Shown here: positions 26,024 through 36,530 of the stretch, one piece after another | Position numbering within the stretch: the first letter of the stretch is position 1 | How the letters are laid out: each line of letters starts with the position of its first letter | From: CAVXFL01 sp963761015 | Lineage (GTDB): Bacteria; Pseudomonadota; Alphaproteobacteria; Acetobacterales; Acetobacteraceae | Direction: 5' to 3' | Length of the DNA: 64,000 nt | Assembly: GCA_963761015.1 (NCBI GenBank) | Contig: CAVXFL010000015.1 | Span: forward strand, 164,727-228,726 | Position numbers and translations under genes: made by a program | Notes under the pieces: generated by a model | Databases searched by the model: none | The model's input: the letters and a program-made list of their open reading frames with translations, nothing else | Told to the model about the DNA's origin: nothing

Positions 26024-27090
26024 GCGGCTTGCGTCTCGGCCTGCTGCAATACCGCATCGAGCGCCTGCCCGACGTGGCCGCATTCGCGGCCAAGCTCGAC
26101 CGGCTGGTGGCCGAGGGCGTTGCGGGCGGAGGTCGACTTCTGGTCGTCCCCGAATACGCCGGGATGGAGCTGGCCCCTGCCCTCACCGGATCGGCACCCG
26201 ACCCGCGCGCGGAGCTGGAGGCGATCTGCGCGGTGCAATCCGATCTGCTGGCGGCAACGCGCGAGACCGCTTGCCGGCACGGCGTCTGGCTGCTGGCCGG
26301 CGCACTGCCCTGGCGCGAGGACGGCCGGACCCGCCTGCGCGCGCCGCTGATCGCGCCGGACGGGCGCGTGGCGATGCAGGACAAGCGGCTGAACACGAGC
26401 TTCGAGGTGGAATTGCTCGGGCTCGACCCGGGCGACTGGCCTGCGGTGTTCGAGACGCCCTGGGGCCGGATCGGTATTTCCATCTGTTACGACGTAGAGT
26501 TTCCGACCTTGGTGCGCGCTGAGGCCGAGGCCGGCGCCTGGCTGATCCTGACCCCCGGCTGCACCGACACGATGCACGGCTTCAACCGCGTCCGCATCGC
26601 GGCCCGCGCGCGAGCCCTGGAGAACCAGTGCTTCGTCGCCATCGCGCCGACGGTCGGCGACGCGCCGTGGTCCGCGACGCTCGACACGAACCACGGTTTC
26701 GCGGGTGTTTACGGCCCGGTGGATCAAGGTTTCCCGCAGGACGGCATCATCGCCGAGGGCAAGCTCGACGCGGATGGCTGGCTGTTCGCCGATCTCGACC
26801 CGGTGCGACTGGTGCAGGCGCGGACGGAAGGCGCCGTCAGGAATTTCCGCGACTGGCCGGCCGGCAAGGTAACGAACTCGCATCCCCGCCCCGAGTCGCC
26901 TGACGAGGCACCATTCCCCTGGCTGGTCGGCCGACCGCCAGAGCTGTCCTGCCGATGGTTTGATCGTAGTCGACGATTTCCGATCGAGGAGCTAGCGCGC
27001 TTGGCGACGCTGGAGGACTATCACGAAGGCCTCGGTTTTTCCCGATACGCGGGCCTGCGAGGCCAGGCTGGTGGGAGGCGGGGATGCTAG
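26020..27090 (+). CDS. Carbon-nitrogen hydrolase (nitrilase superfamily)
   Basis: A nitrilase-superfamily amidase. The catalytic triad is E45 (VVPEYAGME), K122 (QDKRLNTSF) and C156 (ISICYDVEFP). The ordinary domain ends near residue 290; the last 60 or so residues are not typical and may reflect a shifted frame. It starts with GTG inside the acetyltransferase stop and ends overlapping the dihydropyrimidinase ATG. Beside a dihydropyrimidinase it could hydrolyse an N-carbamoyl or amide intermediate, which is inference from context. Confidence 0.85.
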   Translation: MSGLRLGLLQYRIERLPDVAAFAAKLDRLVAEGVAGGGRLLVVPEYAGMELAPALTGSAPDPRAELEAICAVQSDLLAATRETACRHGVWLLAGALPWREDGRTRLRAPLIAPDGRVAMQDKRLNTSFEVELLGLDPGDWPAVFETPWGRIGISICYDVEFPTLVRAEAEAGAWLILTPGCTDTMHGFNRVRIAARARALENQCFVAIAPTVGDAPWSATLDTNHGFAGVYGPVDQGFPQDGIIAEGKLDADGWLFADLDPVRLVQARTEGAVRNFRDWPAGKVTNSHPRPESPDEAPFPWLVGRPPELSCRWFDRSRRFPIEELARLATLEDYHEGLGFSRYAGLRGQAGGRRGC

Positions 27091-28487
27091 ACACGTTGAT
27101 CCAAGGTGGCTTGGTGGTTTCGCCGCACGCGGCCGAGCAGGTCGATGTCGGCATCCATGACGGCCGGATCGTGGCGTTCATGGCGCCGCAGTCGCTCGAG
27201 GTCGAGGCCGCGCGCGTGATCGATGCGCGCGGAAAATACGTGATCCCCGGTGGCATCGACGCGCACGTACATTTCAATATCGCCCTGAGCCCGGCCATGC
27301 GCGCGCAATCGGCGAAATGGGGCGGCCGAGCCGCCGCGTTCGGGGGGACGACGACGTTCATCGACTTCGCGCACCAATCCGGCGACGGCAGCCTGATCGG
27401 CGCCGATCGCGGGCAAGCAGGCGGAGATCGACGCCGACAAGCCGGACGTGGATTACGCGTTGCACGCGATGATTACGGGCGATGCCACCTTCGGCGTGCT
27501 GGACGAGATACCGGAGGCCATCTCCGGCGGGGTTTCGCTCGTTCAAGATGTTCACCACGTTCTCGGGGAACTCGGCATCGGGGTCGCTGTACACGGACGA
27601 CGGGCGCATCTGGGGCGTGATGCAGCAGACCGGCAAACATGGCGGCATGGCGATGGTGCATTGCGAGGACAACTGCATCATCGATTTCTGCGTGCGCAAC
27701 CTTTACCGGCAAGGTCGACAGCAGGCGGCGCACATTCACGAGGCGCGGCCCAGCCTGTGCGAGGAAGCCGCCATGTCGCGCATGCTGCTGCTGTCGCGCC
27801 GCACGGGTTCGCCGCTCTACGTGGTTCATGTCTCCAGCATCGAGGGTATCGAGGCGATGGCGGAGGCGCGCGCCAAAGGCCAGACGGTGTATGGCGAGGC
27901 GCTGCACAACTACCTCGCCTTCTCGAACGAGGACTACGCCAAGCCGAACGGCATGATCTATCACAATTACCCGGCGCTGAAGTCGCCACGGGACCGCTCG
28001 GCGCTCTGGGAAGCGTCTGCGGTCGGGCGTGCTCGACGTGACCAGTTCCGATGATCTCACCATTCCCTTCGCGCAAAAGATCGCCGGCAAGGAGGTGGAT
28101 AACGCCTCTGGCGGCCACAACGGCGTCGAGACACGCATGGCCTATCTTTACTCCGAGGGCGTGAGGCCCGGCCGGCTCGATATCAACCGGTTCGTCGATG
28201 TGTCGTCTACCGCGGTTGCCAAACTGTTCGGCCTTTATCCGCGCAAGGGCATCGTCGCCATCGGCAGCGACGCAGACATCGTCATCATCGATCCTGATCT
28301 TCGCCGAACCGTGACCCTGGCGGACCTGCACTCGAACTGCGACTACAGCCTGTGGGACGGATGGGAGTTCCACGGATTTCCGGTGCTGACCATGCTCCGC
28401 GGGAACGTGCTGGTCGAAGACGGCAAATGGACAGGTCCCGAGGGAATCGGCCGTTTTGTGCCCGCGCGCTCGCCTTCGGAACCGTGA
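27084..28487 (+). CDS. Dihydropyrimidinase/hydantoinase (three frameshifts)
   Basis: Cyclic-amide hydrolase of the D-hydantoinase family, about 467 residues after repair. Metal ligands: HVH in GGIDAHVHF, the carboxylated Lys in SFKMFTTF, His in VHCEDN and VVHVSS, and Asp in TSSDDLT. The C-terminus has GSDADIVIIDP. The frame slips by +1 near 27,405, 27,535 and 28,015; every motif is present across the three joins. It opens hydantoin or dihydropyrimidine rings to N-carbamoyl amino acids. It overlaps the preceding hydrolase and the next gene (TGATG), so it is operonic. Confidence 0.88.
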
Positions 28488-29297
28488 TGGCCCCGCTCGT
28501 CATGCGCCGCTCCGTCGAGCTTCCCGGCACGACGCTCGACTACCATGTCCGCGCCGCATCGGGTGACCGGGAACTGCCGCCGCTCGTCCTGCTGCATCCG
28601 TGGTTCGGCTGCTGGCGGTTCTGGGACCGTACCGTCGCGGCGCTTCCGGAATTTTCGACGTATGCGGTCGATCTCTACTCGCTCGGCGGCGGTGACCGGC
28701 TGGGCGGATTACGCCAGCCCGGAAGGACTGGCGCGAGCGGTCGCGATCATGCTCGACAGGCTCGGCCTCGCGCGCTGCCATATGGTGGGCAATTCGATGG
28801 GCGGCATCGCGGCCCAGGTGCTGGCGGCCGCCGAGCCGCAGCGCATCGAAAAGTTGGTTTTGGTCGGAACCGGCGCACGCACGGCCGGATTGAAGCCGGA
28901 TTACCGGCAGGCCGTCGATGCCTGGATTTCCAGTGAATTGGATCGCGCCGCGGCGGCGCAACTCGTGGACTGGCTGCTTGCGCGTCGGCCGCAGGATCAG
29001 CGTGAGTTCGAGACCTTCGTCGATCTGGTCGCGAACGCGAACAAGGCGTTCATGGGGACGGTGCTCACCAACGCCTTCGCGCTCGACCTGCGCCCGCGCC
29101 TTCCGGCGATCGCCGCGACCACGCTTGTCATTCGCGGCGAGGTGGATGGCGCGCGGACCCGCGCGCATGTCGAGGAACTGCTGGCGGGTATTCGGAACAG
29201 CAAGGCCGTGGAAATGTCCGGCGCCGGCCATTCGCCGCAGGTCGACAGCCCAGGCGCGTTCGCCGGATTGCTTCGCGAATTTCTGCTCGCGCAATAG
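28487..29297 (+). CDS. Alpha/beta hydrolase (one frameshift)
   Basis: An alpha/beta-fold hydrolase of about 269 residues. The oxyanion-hole segment LLHPWFG, the nucleophile elbow HMVGNSMGG with its Ser, the acid in RGEVDGART and the catalytic His in GAGHSPQ are all present. One extra base near 28,700 breaks the frame. It starts at the ATG overlapping the dihydropyrimidinase stop and is the last gene of the operon. A RutD-like role or ester hydrolysis is possible; the substrate is not known. Confidence 0.85.
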
Positions 29298-29414
29298 CCG
29301 TCACAGCGACGTTTCGACTCGAGACCGCCGGCAGCACGGCTGAGCGACATTTGCCGCCAAGCGCTCGTCGCGGCCGCATCGCGCGGCCGGCCGCCGGCGA
29401 TAGCCTGACGGAAG

Positions 29415-31028
29415 CTATTGCGGCGGCGCGCGGGCTTGGGACTGGCCGTCCACGATCAGGAATTGCGCCTCGTCGCGCAGGGCGGCGCGCGAATTCTGGT
29501 TCAGATAGAACATGTGCCCGCCCGGGTGAACGACGAAGCGTAGCCGGGCGGGGCCGAAATCCGGCAACTGGTTCAGCAGAATCTGCGTGCCGAAATACGG
29601 CGTCACCAGGTCGGTGAAGCCCTGCTCGATCAGCACCCGGAGGCGGGGATCGAGCGCCAGCGCCCGGCGCAGGCTGTCGAGCGATTTGGGCGCCGACATG
29701 CCGTGGCCGAAATTCCAGCGATCGTACGCGGACAGGTTCGCCAGCCGATACTCGCCCTGCGGCCGCCACGCCAGCTTCGTCGCGTATAGATGTAACATGG
29801 CGCTGGTGAGCGGCGCCTGTAAACCTTGCAGAACCGGATCGGGATAATGCGCCGAATCCGCGGCCGGATCGGGATCGGCGATGGTCACGGTGGCGTCGTA
29901 GATGCTGCCGATACGGCCCTCGTGGCGATAGAATTCGTGCAGGAAGGCGTGCGGGCCGAGCCGCCCGCCATGGCGGCGGATCAGTGCCGGGTCGAGCCCG
30001 GTCAGTTGCGCCACGCGCGCGCTCATGCGGTCCAACTCGGCGGGATCGTTGGGGCCGCGCAGCAGGTCGCGCAGGTAATCGCCGGCCGCGTAGTCCTCCG
30101 CGTCCGCCAGCGACCGCCGCGTCACCGGCCCGCTATGCGCGCGCGCGGCCGCGGCCATGCTGGGCAGCCGCGCCGCCCACCAGAGCGGGTCGTCCTCGTT
30201 GGTGAGCATTTCCAGGTTGAACGCCGGCGACAGCAGCACCATGCCCGAGATGCCGATGCCGCGCTCCGATTCCAATTCGCGCACCAGCTTCGGCCCGCGG
30301 AATCCGCCGTAGCTCTCGCCCACGAAAAACTTCGGCGACAGCAGCCGGTTGTTTGCTTCCAGCCAACGGCGGATGAATGCCGCGAGCGAGTTGATGTCGC
30401 CGCTGACCGACCAGAGTTGCCGCCGTAGCGCCTGCCCGCCGGCGATGAACCGGCTGTAGCCGGTGCCGGCGGGGTCGATGAACACGAGGTCGGTGAAGCC
30501 GAGCCAGGTTTCGGCGTTGTCGACGAGCGCCGGGCTCGCGGAGGGTGAAATGGCGCTCGGGTCGAGCGGCAGCCGCCACGGCCCGAGCGCGCCGAGATGC
30601 AGCCAGGCCGACGCCATGCCCGGCCCGCCGTTGACGACGAAACTGACCGGGCGTTTCGCGGGGTCGGTGCCGTCCAGCCGGTAGGCGACATAGGCGATGG
30701 CGACCAGCGGCTTATGCTCGGGGTCGTAGAGCCGGATGGAGCCGGCGGTCGCGGTGAACTTCAGCGTGCGCCCGCGAAGCGTGATCGTGTCATGGGTGGT
30801 GGAATTGGGCGGAAGCCGGGTTTGCTGCTCGGCCGATGTGGTATGCGCCTGCTCCGCGGGGTGCGCGGCACGACCGGCGTGCTCCAAGCCGGGCTGAAAG
30901 CCGACGTGGCGCTGCGTAATCGCCGCGTGCGGGCCGGCTTGGGCCGTCCCTGAATCGGGTTGCGCCAGCGCCCGCCCGCAAAACCCGAGCACGAGCAAAC
31001 AGAGAAGAATTCGCGTCCGCATCCGCAT
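29415..31028 (-). CDS. Secreted serine carboxypeptidase (peptidase S10)
   Basis: About 537 residues beginning with a signal peptide (MRMRTRILLCLLVLGF... ending at RALAQ). The S10 signature FVGESYGGFRG holds the nucleophile Ser. NGGPGMAS is the oxyanion region, and the acid and His lie near FTDLVTPYFG and HPGGHMFYL. It would remove C-terminal residues from peptides in the periplasm or outside. The start is at 31,028 or the ATG two codons later; upstream frame sequence is not signal-like. Confidence 0.88.
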   Translation of the reverse strand: MRMRTRILLCLLVLGFCGRALAQPDSGTAQAGPHAAITQRHVGFQPGLEHAGRAAHPAEQAHTTSAEQQTRLPPNSTTHDTITLRGRTLKFTATAGSIRLYDPEHKPLVAIAYVAYRLDGTDPAKRPVSFVVNGGPGMASAWLHLGALGPWRLPLDPSAISPSASPALVDNAETWLGFTDLVFIDPAGTGYSRFIAGGQALRRQLWSVSGDINSLAAFIRRWLEANNRLLSPKFFVGESYGGFRGPKLVRELESERGIGISGMVLLSPAFNLEMLTNEDDPLWWAARLPSMAAAARAHSGPVTRRSLADAEDYAAGDYLRDLLRGPNDPAELDRMSARVAQLTGLDPALIRRHGGRLGPHAFLHEFYRHEGRIGSIYDATVTIADPDPAADSAHYPDPVLQGLQAPLTSAMLHLYATKLAWRPQGEYRLANLSAYDRWNFGHGMSAPKSLDSLRRALALDPRLRVLIEQGFTDLVTPYFGTQILLNQLPDFGPARLRFVVHPGGHMFYLNQNSRAALRDEAQFLIVDGQSQARAPPQ

Positions 31029-31120
31029 TCTGCTGCCCTGTGGCTGACCCGGACCGCTGGTTTGAAGCCGCCGCGGCGGAAATGCCATACCCCGAAGACG
31101 CGGGGCAGCGTAGCTCGCGA

Positions 31121-32210
31121 TCAGGTCGGTTCCTTCTTACCGCCCGGCGCCAGCGATTTGAGGCTGTTCACGAGCTCGACTTTTTCCTTCAGCGCCGGAT
31201 CGACGATCAGCAGCAGCGACAGCACGGCCCAGACGAACAGGCCGAGTTCGATGTAGTTGCTGGTTTCGGGACTCAGTATCCGGCAGCCATGCCCAGCGCC
31301 GCGCGGCAATGAACAACGCCAGCGGCACGGCGGCCAGGATGACTGCTCGCAGACCGGCCAGGAAGACGGTGACGATGGCGCGTGAGGTGATCGGCGCATC
31401 CTCGGCGAGTTCGAGTTCGTCCCACGCGCCGCTGAGCAGCGCGACCAGCGCGCCGGCGAGCGCGCGCGTCAGATGCTCGATCGTGTCCACTTTCGGCGTG
31501 ATCAGCCATTTGCGCTTGTCGCGAAACGCGTTGGCGATGCGCCTGGCTCGCCGATCCATCCAGGTCTGGGTGATTGGATCGTGGGTGTGGAACTGGCCGA
31601 GCAGTCCCTTGCCGATCAAGGCGGCAACCCGGTCCAATCGCTCGCTGATCCGCGCGCGTGTCGCGGAATTGCCGCAGCCTCGCGATTGCTCCAAATCCTT
31701 GATCGCTTCGAACAACTCGTGGACGATGTGAGCGTGCCAGTGCCTGGAAAGCCCGATGCGATTGCCGATGGCGACCAACGGGTAGAGCGGCGCCACAACA
31801 AGAAGAAAGTAAACCGGGGTGGCCGCCGTGATGATGGCGAATGCAAGCAAGGAGGCGACGAAGCCGTGCGTGTGCCCCTGCTGATAGCGGAACAGCACGT
31901 AGGCGGCGGCACACGTCAGCGTCGAGGTTAGCAGCAGCGAATGCAAGCCGAAGCTGGAGGCTTCGCGCCGCCGGCCGAACAGCCGGTCCACGATCCAGAA
32001 CGGATAGCAGAGCGCGAGGACCAACCCGAGATACGCATACAACGAGGCAAACCTGAGCAACAACCCAGTATCGGCGAGGCGGACGCTGCCGATCTGAACA
32101 AAGCTCGGCACCGCCATCACCGCGGCAAAGAACAGAAGGATGCCGAACGCTACGCCGATTTCCCTCCGAGCGATAGGCGAGTGTGCTGCCGAACCGATAG
32201 TCCCGTTCAT
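31121..32210 (-). CDS. Membrane protein, unknown (frameshift near 31,280)
   Basis: A protein of about 362 residues with four or more membrane helices near the N-terminus (GILLFFAAVMAVPSF, LYAYLGLVLALCY), a central soluble part and two C-terminal helices (AIVTVFLAGLRAVILAAVPL and ELGLFVWAVLSLLLIV). The last 50 residues are in a frame shifted by one base near 31,280. An open frame from 32,520 starting MADSENATFDHSAG looks coding for about 60 residues and may be its N-terminal region, split by another slip. I recognise no family. Confidence 0.5.
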
Positions 32211-32561
32211 GGCGCAGAAACGTGCCGCGCCATCGCGTCTTGTGACCGTCCGACAAGCAACGCAACGCATTCCAGCGCTGTCCCGATTTCCTGAGCGTGT
32301 AGGCGGCATGGACAACACGCGATCGACGCCGCTCCAGGCCACGCCGGTCGATGCGCTGCACGAGATCGAGAACAATGGACCAGAGTGCCTTGGCCCAGTT
32401 CAACAGAGCCCTGGCGCTCGTGGCCGCCGAAACCGAGAATTTGTCCCACCGCTTGCGGAGGGCAGTCTGCCGGTCTTGCCCGGCGGAATGATCGAACGTG
32501 GCATTTTCGGAATCGGCCATCGCGATCCCGCGCGCTCAGTCTGCCGTTCGCCGGTAAGCGG

Positions 32562-33687
32562 TCATGGCACCAGCGCCTCGATCAGCCGGGTGACCTCGGC
32601 CGCCTTCTCCATGTGCACCATGTGGCCGGCGTCGTCGAAGATGTGCACCGCAATGGTCGCGGGCAGGCCCTCGGCATGGCTCGACGGGATGATCCGATCC
32701 TGGCGCCCCCAGATCACCTGCACCGGCAGGGTCAGCTCGCCCAGCCGCGGCTCGAACTGGAGCGCCTGCCGGCCGCCCGCGAAGGTGTCGTCGATGATCC
32801 GGTTGAGCGCCGCCTCGACCCCGTCCAGGCGCTTGAACTTGAGCACGTCCTCGATCATCTCGCGCGAGATCATGGCCGGGTCGGCGACCAGCAGCTCGAG
32901 CACCGGCTGCAATTGCTTGCGCCGCTTGGCCTGCATGAAGCCGTCGATGTAGGCCTTGTTGATCTCGGGCCCGAGCCCGGCCGAGCAGATCAGCGTCGCC
33001 GAGGCGACCCGCCCGGCGTGGTTGAGCGCCAGGTCGAGGGCGACCGCGCCACCCAGCGAATGGCCGACCAGATGCGCCTGCGCGATCCCCTTGGCGTCGA
33101 GGAAATCGACCACGGCAGCCGCGAAGGCGCCGATGTGAACGTGGTCGGCGCCCATATCCTTGCTCGAGCCGCCATGCCCCGGCAGATCGATCGCATAGGT
33201 GGCGTGGCCTTCGGCAAGCGCTTCCTGATTGAATTGCCAATTGTTGAGATCGCCGCCGAAGCCATGGAGAAAGACGATCGGACGGCCCCTCGCCCGCACC
33301 GAGCGCCAGATAACGGAACCGCCGGCCGCCGGCCTCGATCGTCTCCGGCTCGGGCGCAGCGACCCCCGCTTCGGCCACATGGGCTGCGAACTCCTCCTGG
33401 AACTTAGCGACGTAGGCGTCGAGATCGGCATCCGAGACGGAGCTGTCGGCGACCACGCCCAAGAGGGCGCCGACCGGCACCGTCTCGCCCTCGCCGACCA
33501 GCCGCCGGCGCAGCGGGCCCGCGACCGGGCTCTCGTAAACGTTGGCGATCTTCGAGGTCTCGATGTCGAGGATCTCCTCACCGCTCTTGATCAGGGCGCC
33601 GTCCTCGACCAGCCATTTGGCGACCATGCCCTCCTGCATCGCCAGGCCCCACTTGGGCATGACGATCGGCTTGATCGCATCGGTCAT
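32562..33687 (-). CDS. acoC: Lipoyl domain plus alpha/beta hydrolase, AcoC-type E2 (one frameshift)
   Basis: The first 80 residues are a lipoyl domain (MPKWGLAMQEG; lipoylated K46 in DIETSKIANV). A short linker leads to an alpha/beta-hydrolase-fold domain (FLHGFGGDLNNW, nucleophile motif LVGHSLGG, His in DDAGHMVHME) instead of the usual E2 catalytic domain. This fusion is typical of the acetoin dehydrogenase acetyltransferase AcoC. One extra base near 33,285 breaks the frame between the domains. It is the last gene of acoABC; an E3 gene is not present here. Confidence 0.88.
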
Positions 33688-33715
33688 CAGCTCATTCCTT
33701 GGTTTGGCTCAACCG

Positions 33716-34724
33716 TCAGCTGGCCATGGTCCGGCGCACCGCCGCCTCGATCTTGTCCAGGCTCGGGATGTAGAGGTCCTCGAGCTGCGGCGAGAACGGC
33801 ACCGGCGAGTGCGGTGCGGTCACCATCTGGATCGGACCCTTGAGCGCCTTGAACGCGTGTTGCGCCGCGAGCGCCGAGATGTCGGTCGCCATGTTGCAGC
33901 GCGGATGCGCCTCGTCGACCACGACCAGGCGCCCGGTCTCCTCGACGCATTCGAGGATGGTGTCGCGATCGAGCGGCGAGGTCGTGCGCGGGTCGACCAC
34001 GGTGCAGCTGATCCCTTCCTTCTCGAGCTTGTCGGCGACCTGATTGGAGAACCCGACCATCCGGCCGAAGGCGACGATCGTGACGTCGTCGCCCTCGCGG
34101 GTGAGGTTCGCCTCGCCGAACGGGATCGTGTAGGGCTCGTCCGGGACCTCCTCCTCCTCGTCGTACATCGCCTTGTGCTCGAAGAAGATCACCGGGTCGT
34201 CGTCGCGAATCGACTGGATCAGGAGGCCCTTGGCCTCGTAGGGCGAGCTCGGCAGCACGACCTTGAGCCCCGGGATGTGAGTGAACATCGGGTAGAGGCA
34301 CTGGCTGTGCTGGGAGGCGGCGCGGAAACCCGGCGCCATACATCGTGCGCACGACCAGAGGTGTCGTGGCCTTGCCGCCGAACATGTAGCGGAACTTGGC
34401 CGCCTGGTTGTAGATCTGGTCGAAGCAGACGCCGAGGAAGTCGACGAACATCAGCTCGGCGACCGGCCGCAGGCCGGTCGCAGCGGCGCCCGCCGCGGCG
34501 CCGATGAAGGCGCTCTCGGTGATCGGCGTGTCGAGCACCCGCTCGCGCCCGAAGATCGGCTCCAGGCCCTTGGTGACGCCCGAGCGGCCCGCCCCAGGCG
34601 TCGTCCTCGCCGCCCGCGCCCATGCCGCCCGCGACGTCCTCGCCCATGAGGATCACCCGCGGGTCGCGCTCCATCTCCTGGCGAGCGCCTCGTTGATCGC
34701 CTGCCGGTACGATTTTTTGGTCAT
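33716..34724 (-). CDS. acoB: TPP-dependent dehydrogenase E1 beta, AcoB-type (several frameshifts)
   Basis: Reads from MTKKSYRQAINEAL (34,724) through ERDPRVILMGEDVAGGMG, TPITESAFIGAAAGAA and FVDFLGVCFDQIYNQAAKF to the C-terminal VVVDEAHPRCNMATDISA. At least three base slips (near 34,680, 34,580 and 34,340) break it; the net length excess is one base. All conserved E1-beta segments are present. It works with AcoA to decarboxylate a 2-oxo acid or cleave acetoin and pass the acyl group to the lipoyl arm. It lies 11 bp after acoA. Confidence 0.85.
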
Positions 34725-34735
34725 GGCTGCTCCCC

Positions 34736-35708
34736 TCAGTACGAGGCGTAGACGTCGGTCATCAGATCGGCCTCGGTCGGCGGCAGCGCCGCCTTGGCCT
34801 CGGTCACGGTCTGCTCGATCAGGCTCTTGATCTCGCCGTCGATCGCGTCGAGCTGGCCGCCCTCGAGCAGCCCGGCCTCGGTCACCCGCTGGCGGAACAT
34901 GCTTCAGGCAGTCCTTCTCGGCCTTGAGTCTGCTCGATCTCGCCGACCTGCCGGTAGGTCATGGCATCGCCCTCGAAATGGCCGTAGTAGCGGGCGAGCT
35001 TGACGTGGATGACGCTCGGACCGTCGCCGGCGCGGGCGCGCTCGATCGCCTCGCGCGCGGCGTCCTGGACGTCGAAGAAGTCGTGGCCGTCGACCCGCCG
35101 CGACGGCATGCCGAAGGCCTTGCCGCGCTCGACCAGATCGCCCGAGACCGACCAGGCGCTGGCGCGTCGACTTCGGCGTAGCCGTTGTCCTCGAAGACGA
35201 AGATCGCCGGCAGGTTCCAGGCCTTGGCGAGGTTCATGCTCTCGGCCGTGGTGCCCTGGTTGGAGCCGCCGTCGCCGACGAAGGCGATCGCCACGCCGCC
35301 GGTTTTGAGGGTCTTGGCGGTCAGCGCGGCGCCGCAGATCAGCGGCGGGCCGCCGCCGACGATGCCGTTGGCGCCGAGCATGCCCTTGGACAGGTCGGCG
35401 ATGTGCATCGAGCCGCCCTTGCCGCCGCACAGGCCATCCTTGCGGCCGAAGATCTCCTTCATCATGCCCTTGACGTCGCAGCCCTTGGCGATGCAGTGGC
35501 CGTGGCCGCGGTGGGTGCGAGGCGATCCGGTCGTCGTCGTGCCAGGTGCAGGCAGACGCCCACGCGCCGAGGCCTCCTCGCCGGCATAGAGATGGACGAA
35601 GCCCGGGATGTTGCCGGCCGAGAACTCCTCGTGCACGGCGTCCTCGAACGCCCGGATGGTGCGCATGGTGCGCCAGGCGCGCACGAGTTCGTCGCGGCTC
35701 AGCTGCAT
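34736..35708 (-). CDS. acoA: TPP-dependent dehydrogenase E1 alpha, AcoA-type (several frameshifts)
   Basis: Starts MQLSRDELVRAWRTMRTIR. The segments FVHLYAGEEAS, HRGHGHCIAKG, GGKGGSMHI and VGDGGSNQGT with the Asn in FVFEDNGYAE give the TPP/Mg2+ site (GDG...N) and the heterotetramer contacts of E1 alpha. At least three base slips lie near 35,570, 35,165 and 34,905. The C-terminus (EADLMTDVYASY) is intact. It is the first gene of the acoABC operon. Acetoin is the best guess from the hydrolase-type E2, but another 2-oxo acid cannot be excluded. Confidence 0.85.
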
Positions 35709-35837
35709 GACGGGTCCTCCCGATCGGGTCTGCCGGTATCCGGCTTATGGGCGCATGTTAGCCGGATCGGGGCAGATGGGAATGCCCGCGACAGGCCGAG
35801 GGTTGTCGCGGCCGTGTCGGCTTGCGCCGCGGCGGCA

Positions 35838-36524
35838 ATGCGGCGAACGTTTTCGGCCGAGGCAATCCCGGAGGCCGTCGCCTTGTCCGACACCCTGGCC
35901 GAGATCGGCGGCACCAAGCCGGCGCGCCGCCGCGCCGTCACCCCGCGCCATGCCGCGAGCCTGATCGTGGTCCGCGCGGGCGCGGGCGCGCCGGAGGTGC
36001 TGATGGGCATGCGCGGGGCGAAGCACCGGTTCATGCCGAACCGGCTGGTGTTTCCCGGCGGCGCGGTGGATCGCGGCGACTTCCGCGCCCCCTTCGCCAC
36101 GCCACTCCGCCCGGACGTGCTGATGCGGCTCGCGAAGGCATCCACGCCGCGCCTGGCCCCGGCGCTCGCGCACGCCGCGGCCCGCGAGTTCGAGGAGGAA
36201 ACCGGGCTGTCGCTCGGCATGCCGCCGCATCTGGAGGCGCTCGACTATCTCTGCCGCGCCATCACGCCCCCCGAGCACCCGATCCAATTCAACGCGCGGT
36301 TTCTGGTGGTGGACGCGGAACGGGTCGGCGGCACGCTCGCCGGATCGGGCGAGCTGGAGAATTTGCGCTATTACGCGCTCGAGGACGCGTTGGCACTCGA
36401 TCTGGTGCTGGTCACGCGCAAGGTGCTGGAGCAGTTGCAGCTCTGGCTCGCCCTCTCACCCCCGGACCGCCGCGCCCGCGACCGCACCCCGGTCCTGCGG
36501 ATGCGGGCTTGGCAGATGGAGTGA
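35838..36524 (+). CDS. Nudix hydrolase
   Basis: A 228-residue Nudix protein. The box is split: it begins GGAVDRGDF, and the catalytic end AAAREFEEETGLSL follows after a long insert. This long-insert form is common in alphaproteobacterial Nudix proteins related to NUDT7/19 (CoA or nucleotide diphosphate hydrolases). The start may instead be TTG at 35,883, which has GGAGG about eight bases upstream. It lies divergent from acoA and just before the sulfhydrylase fusion. Confidence 0.82.
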   Translation: MRRTFSAEAIPEAVALSDTLAEIGGTKPARRRAVTPRHAASLIVVRAGAGAPEVLMGMRGAKHRFMPNRLVFPGGAVDRGDFRAPFATPLRPDVLMRLAKASTPRLAPALAHAAAREFEEETGLSLGMPPHLEALDYLCRAITPPEHPIQFNARFLVVDAERVGGTLAGSGELENLRYYALEDALALDLVLVTRKVLEQLQLWLALSPPDRRARDRTPVLRMRAWQME

Positions 36525-36530
36525 CAGAAT

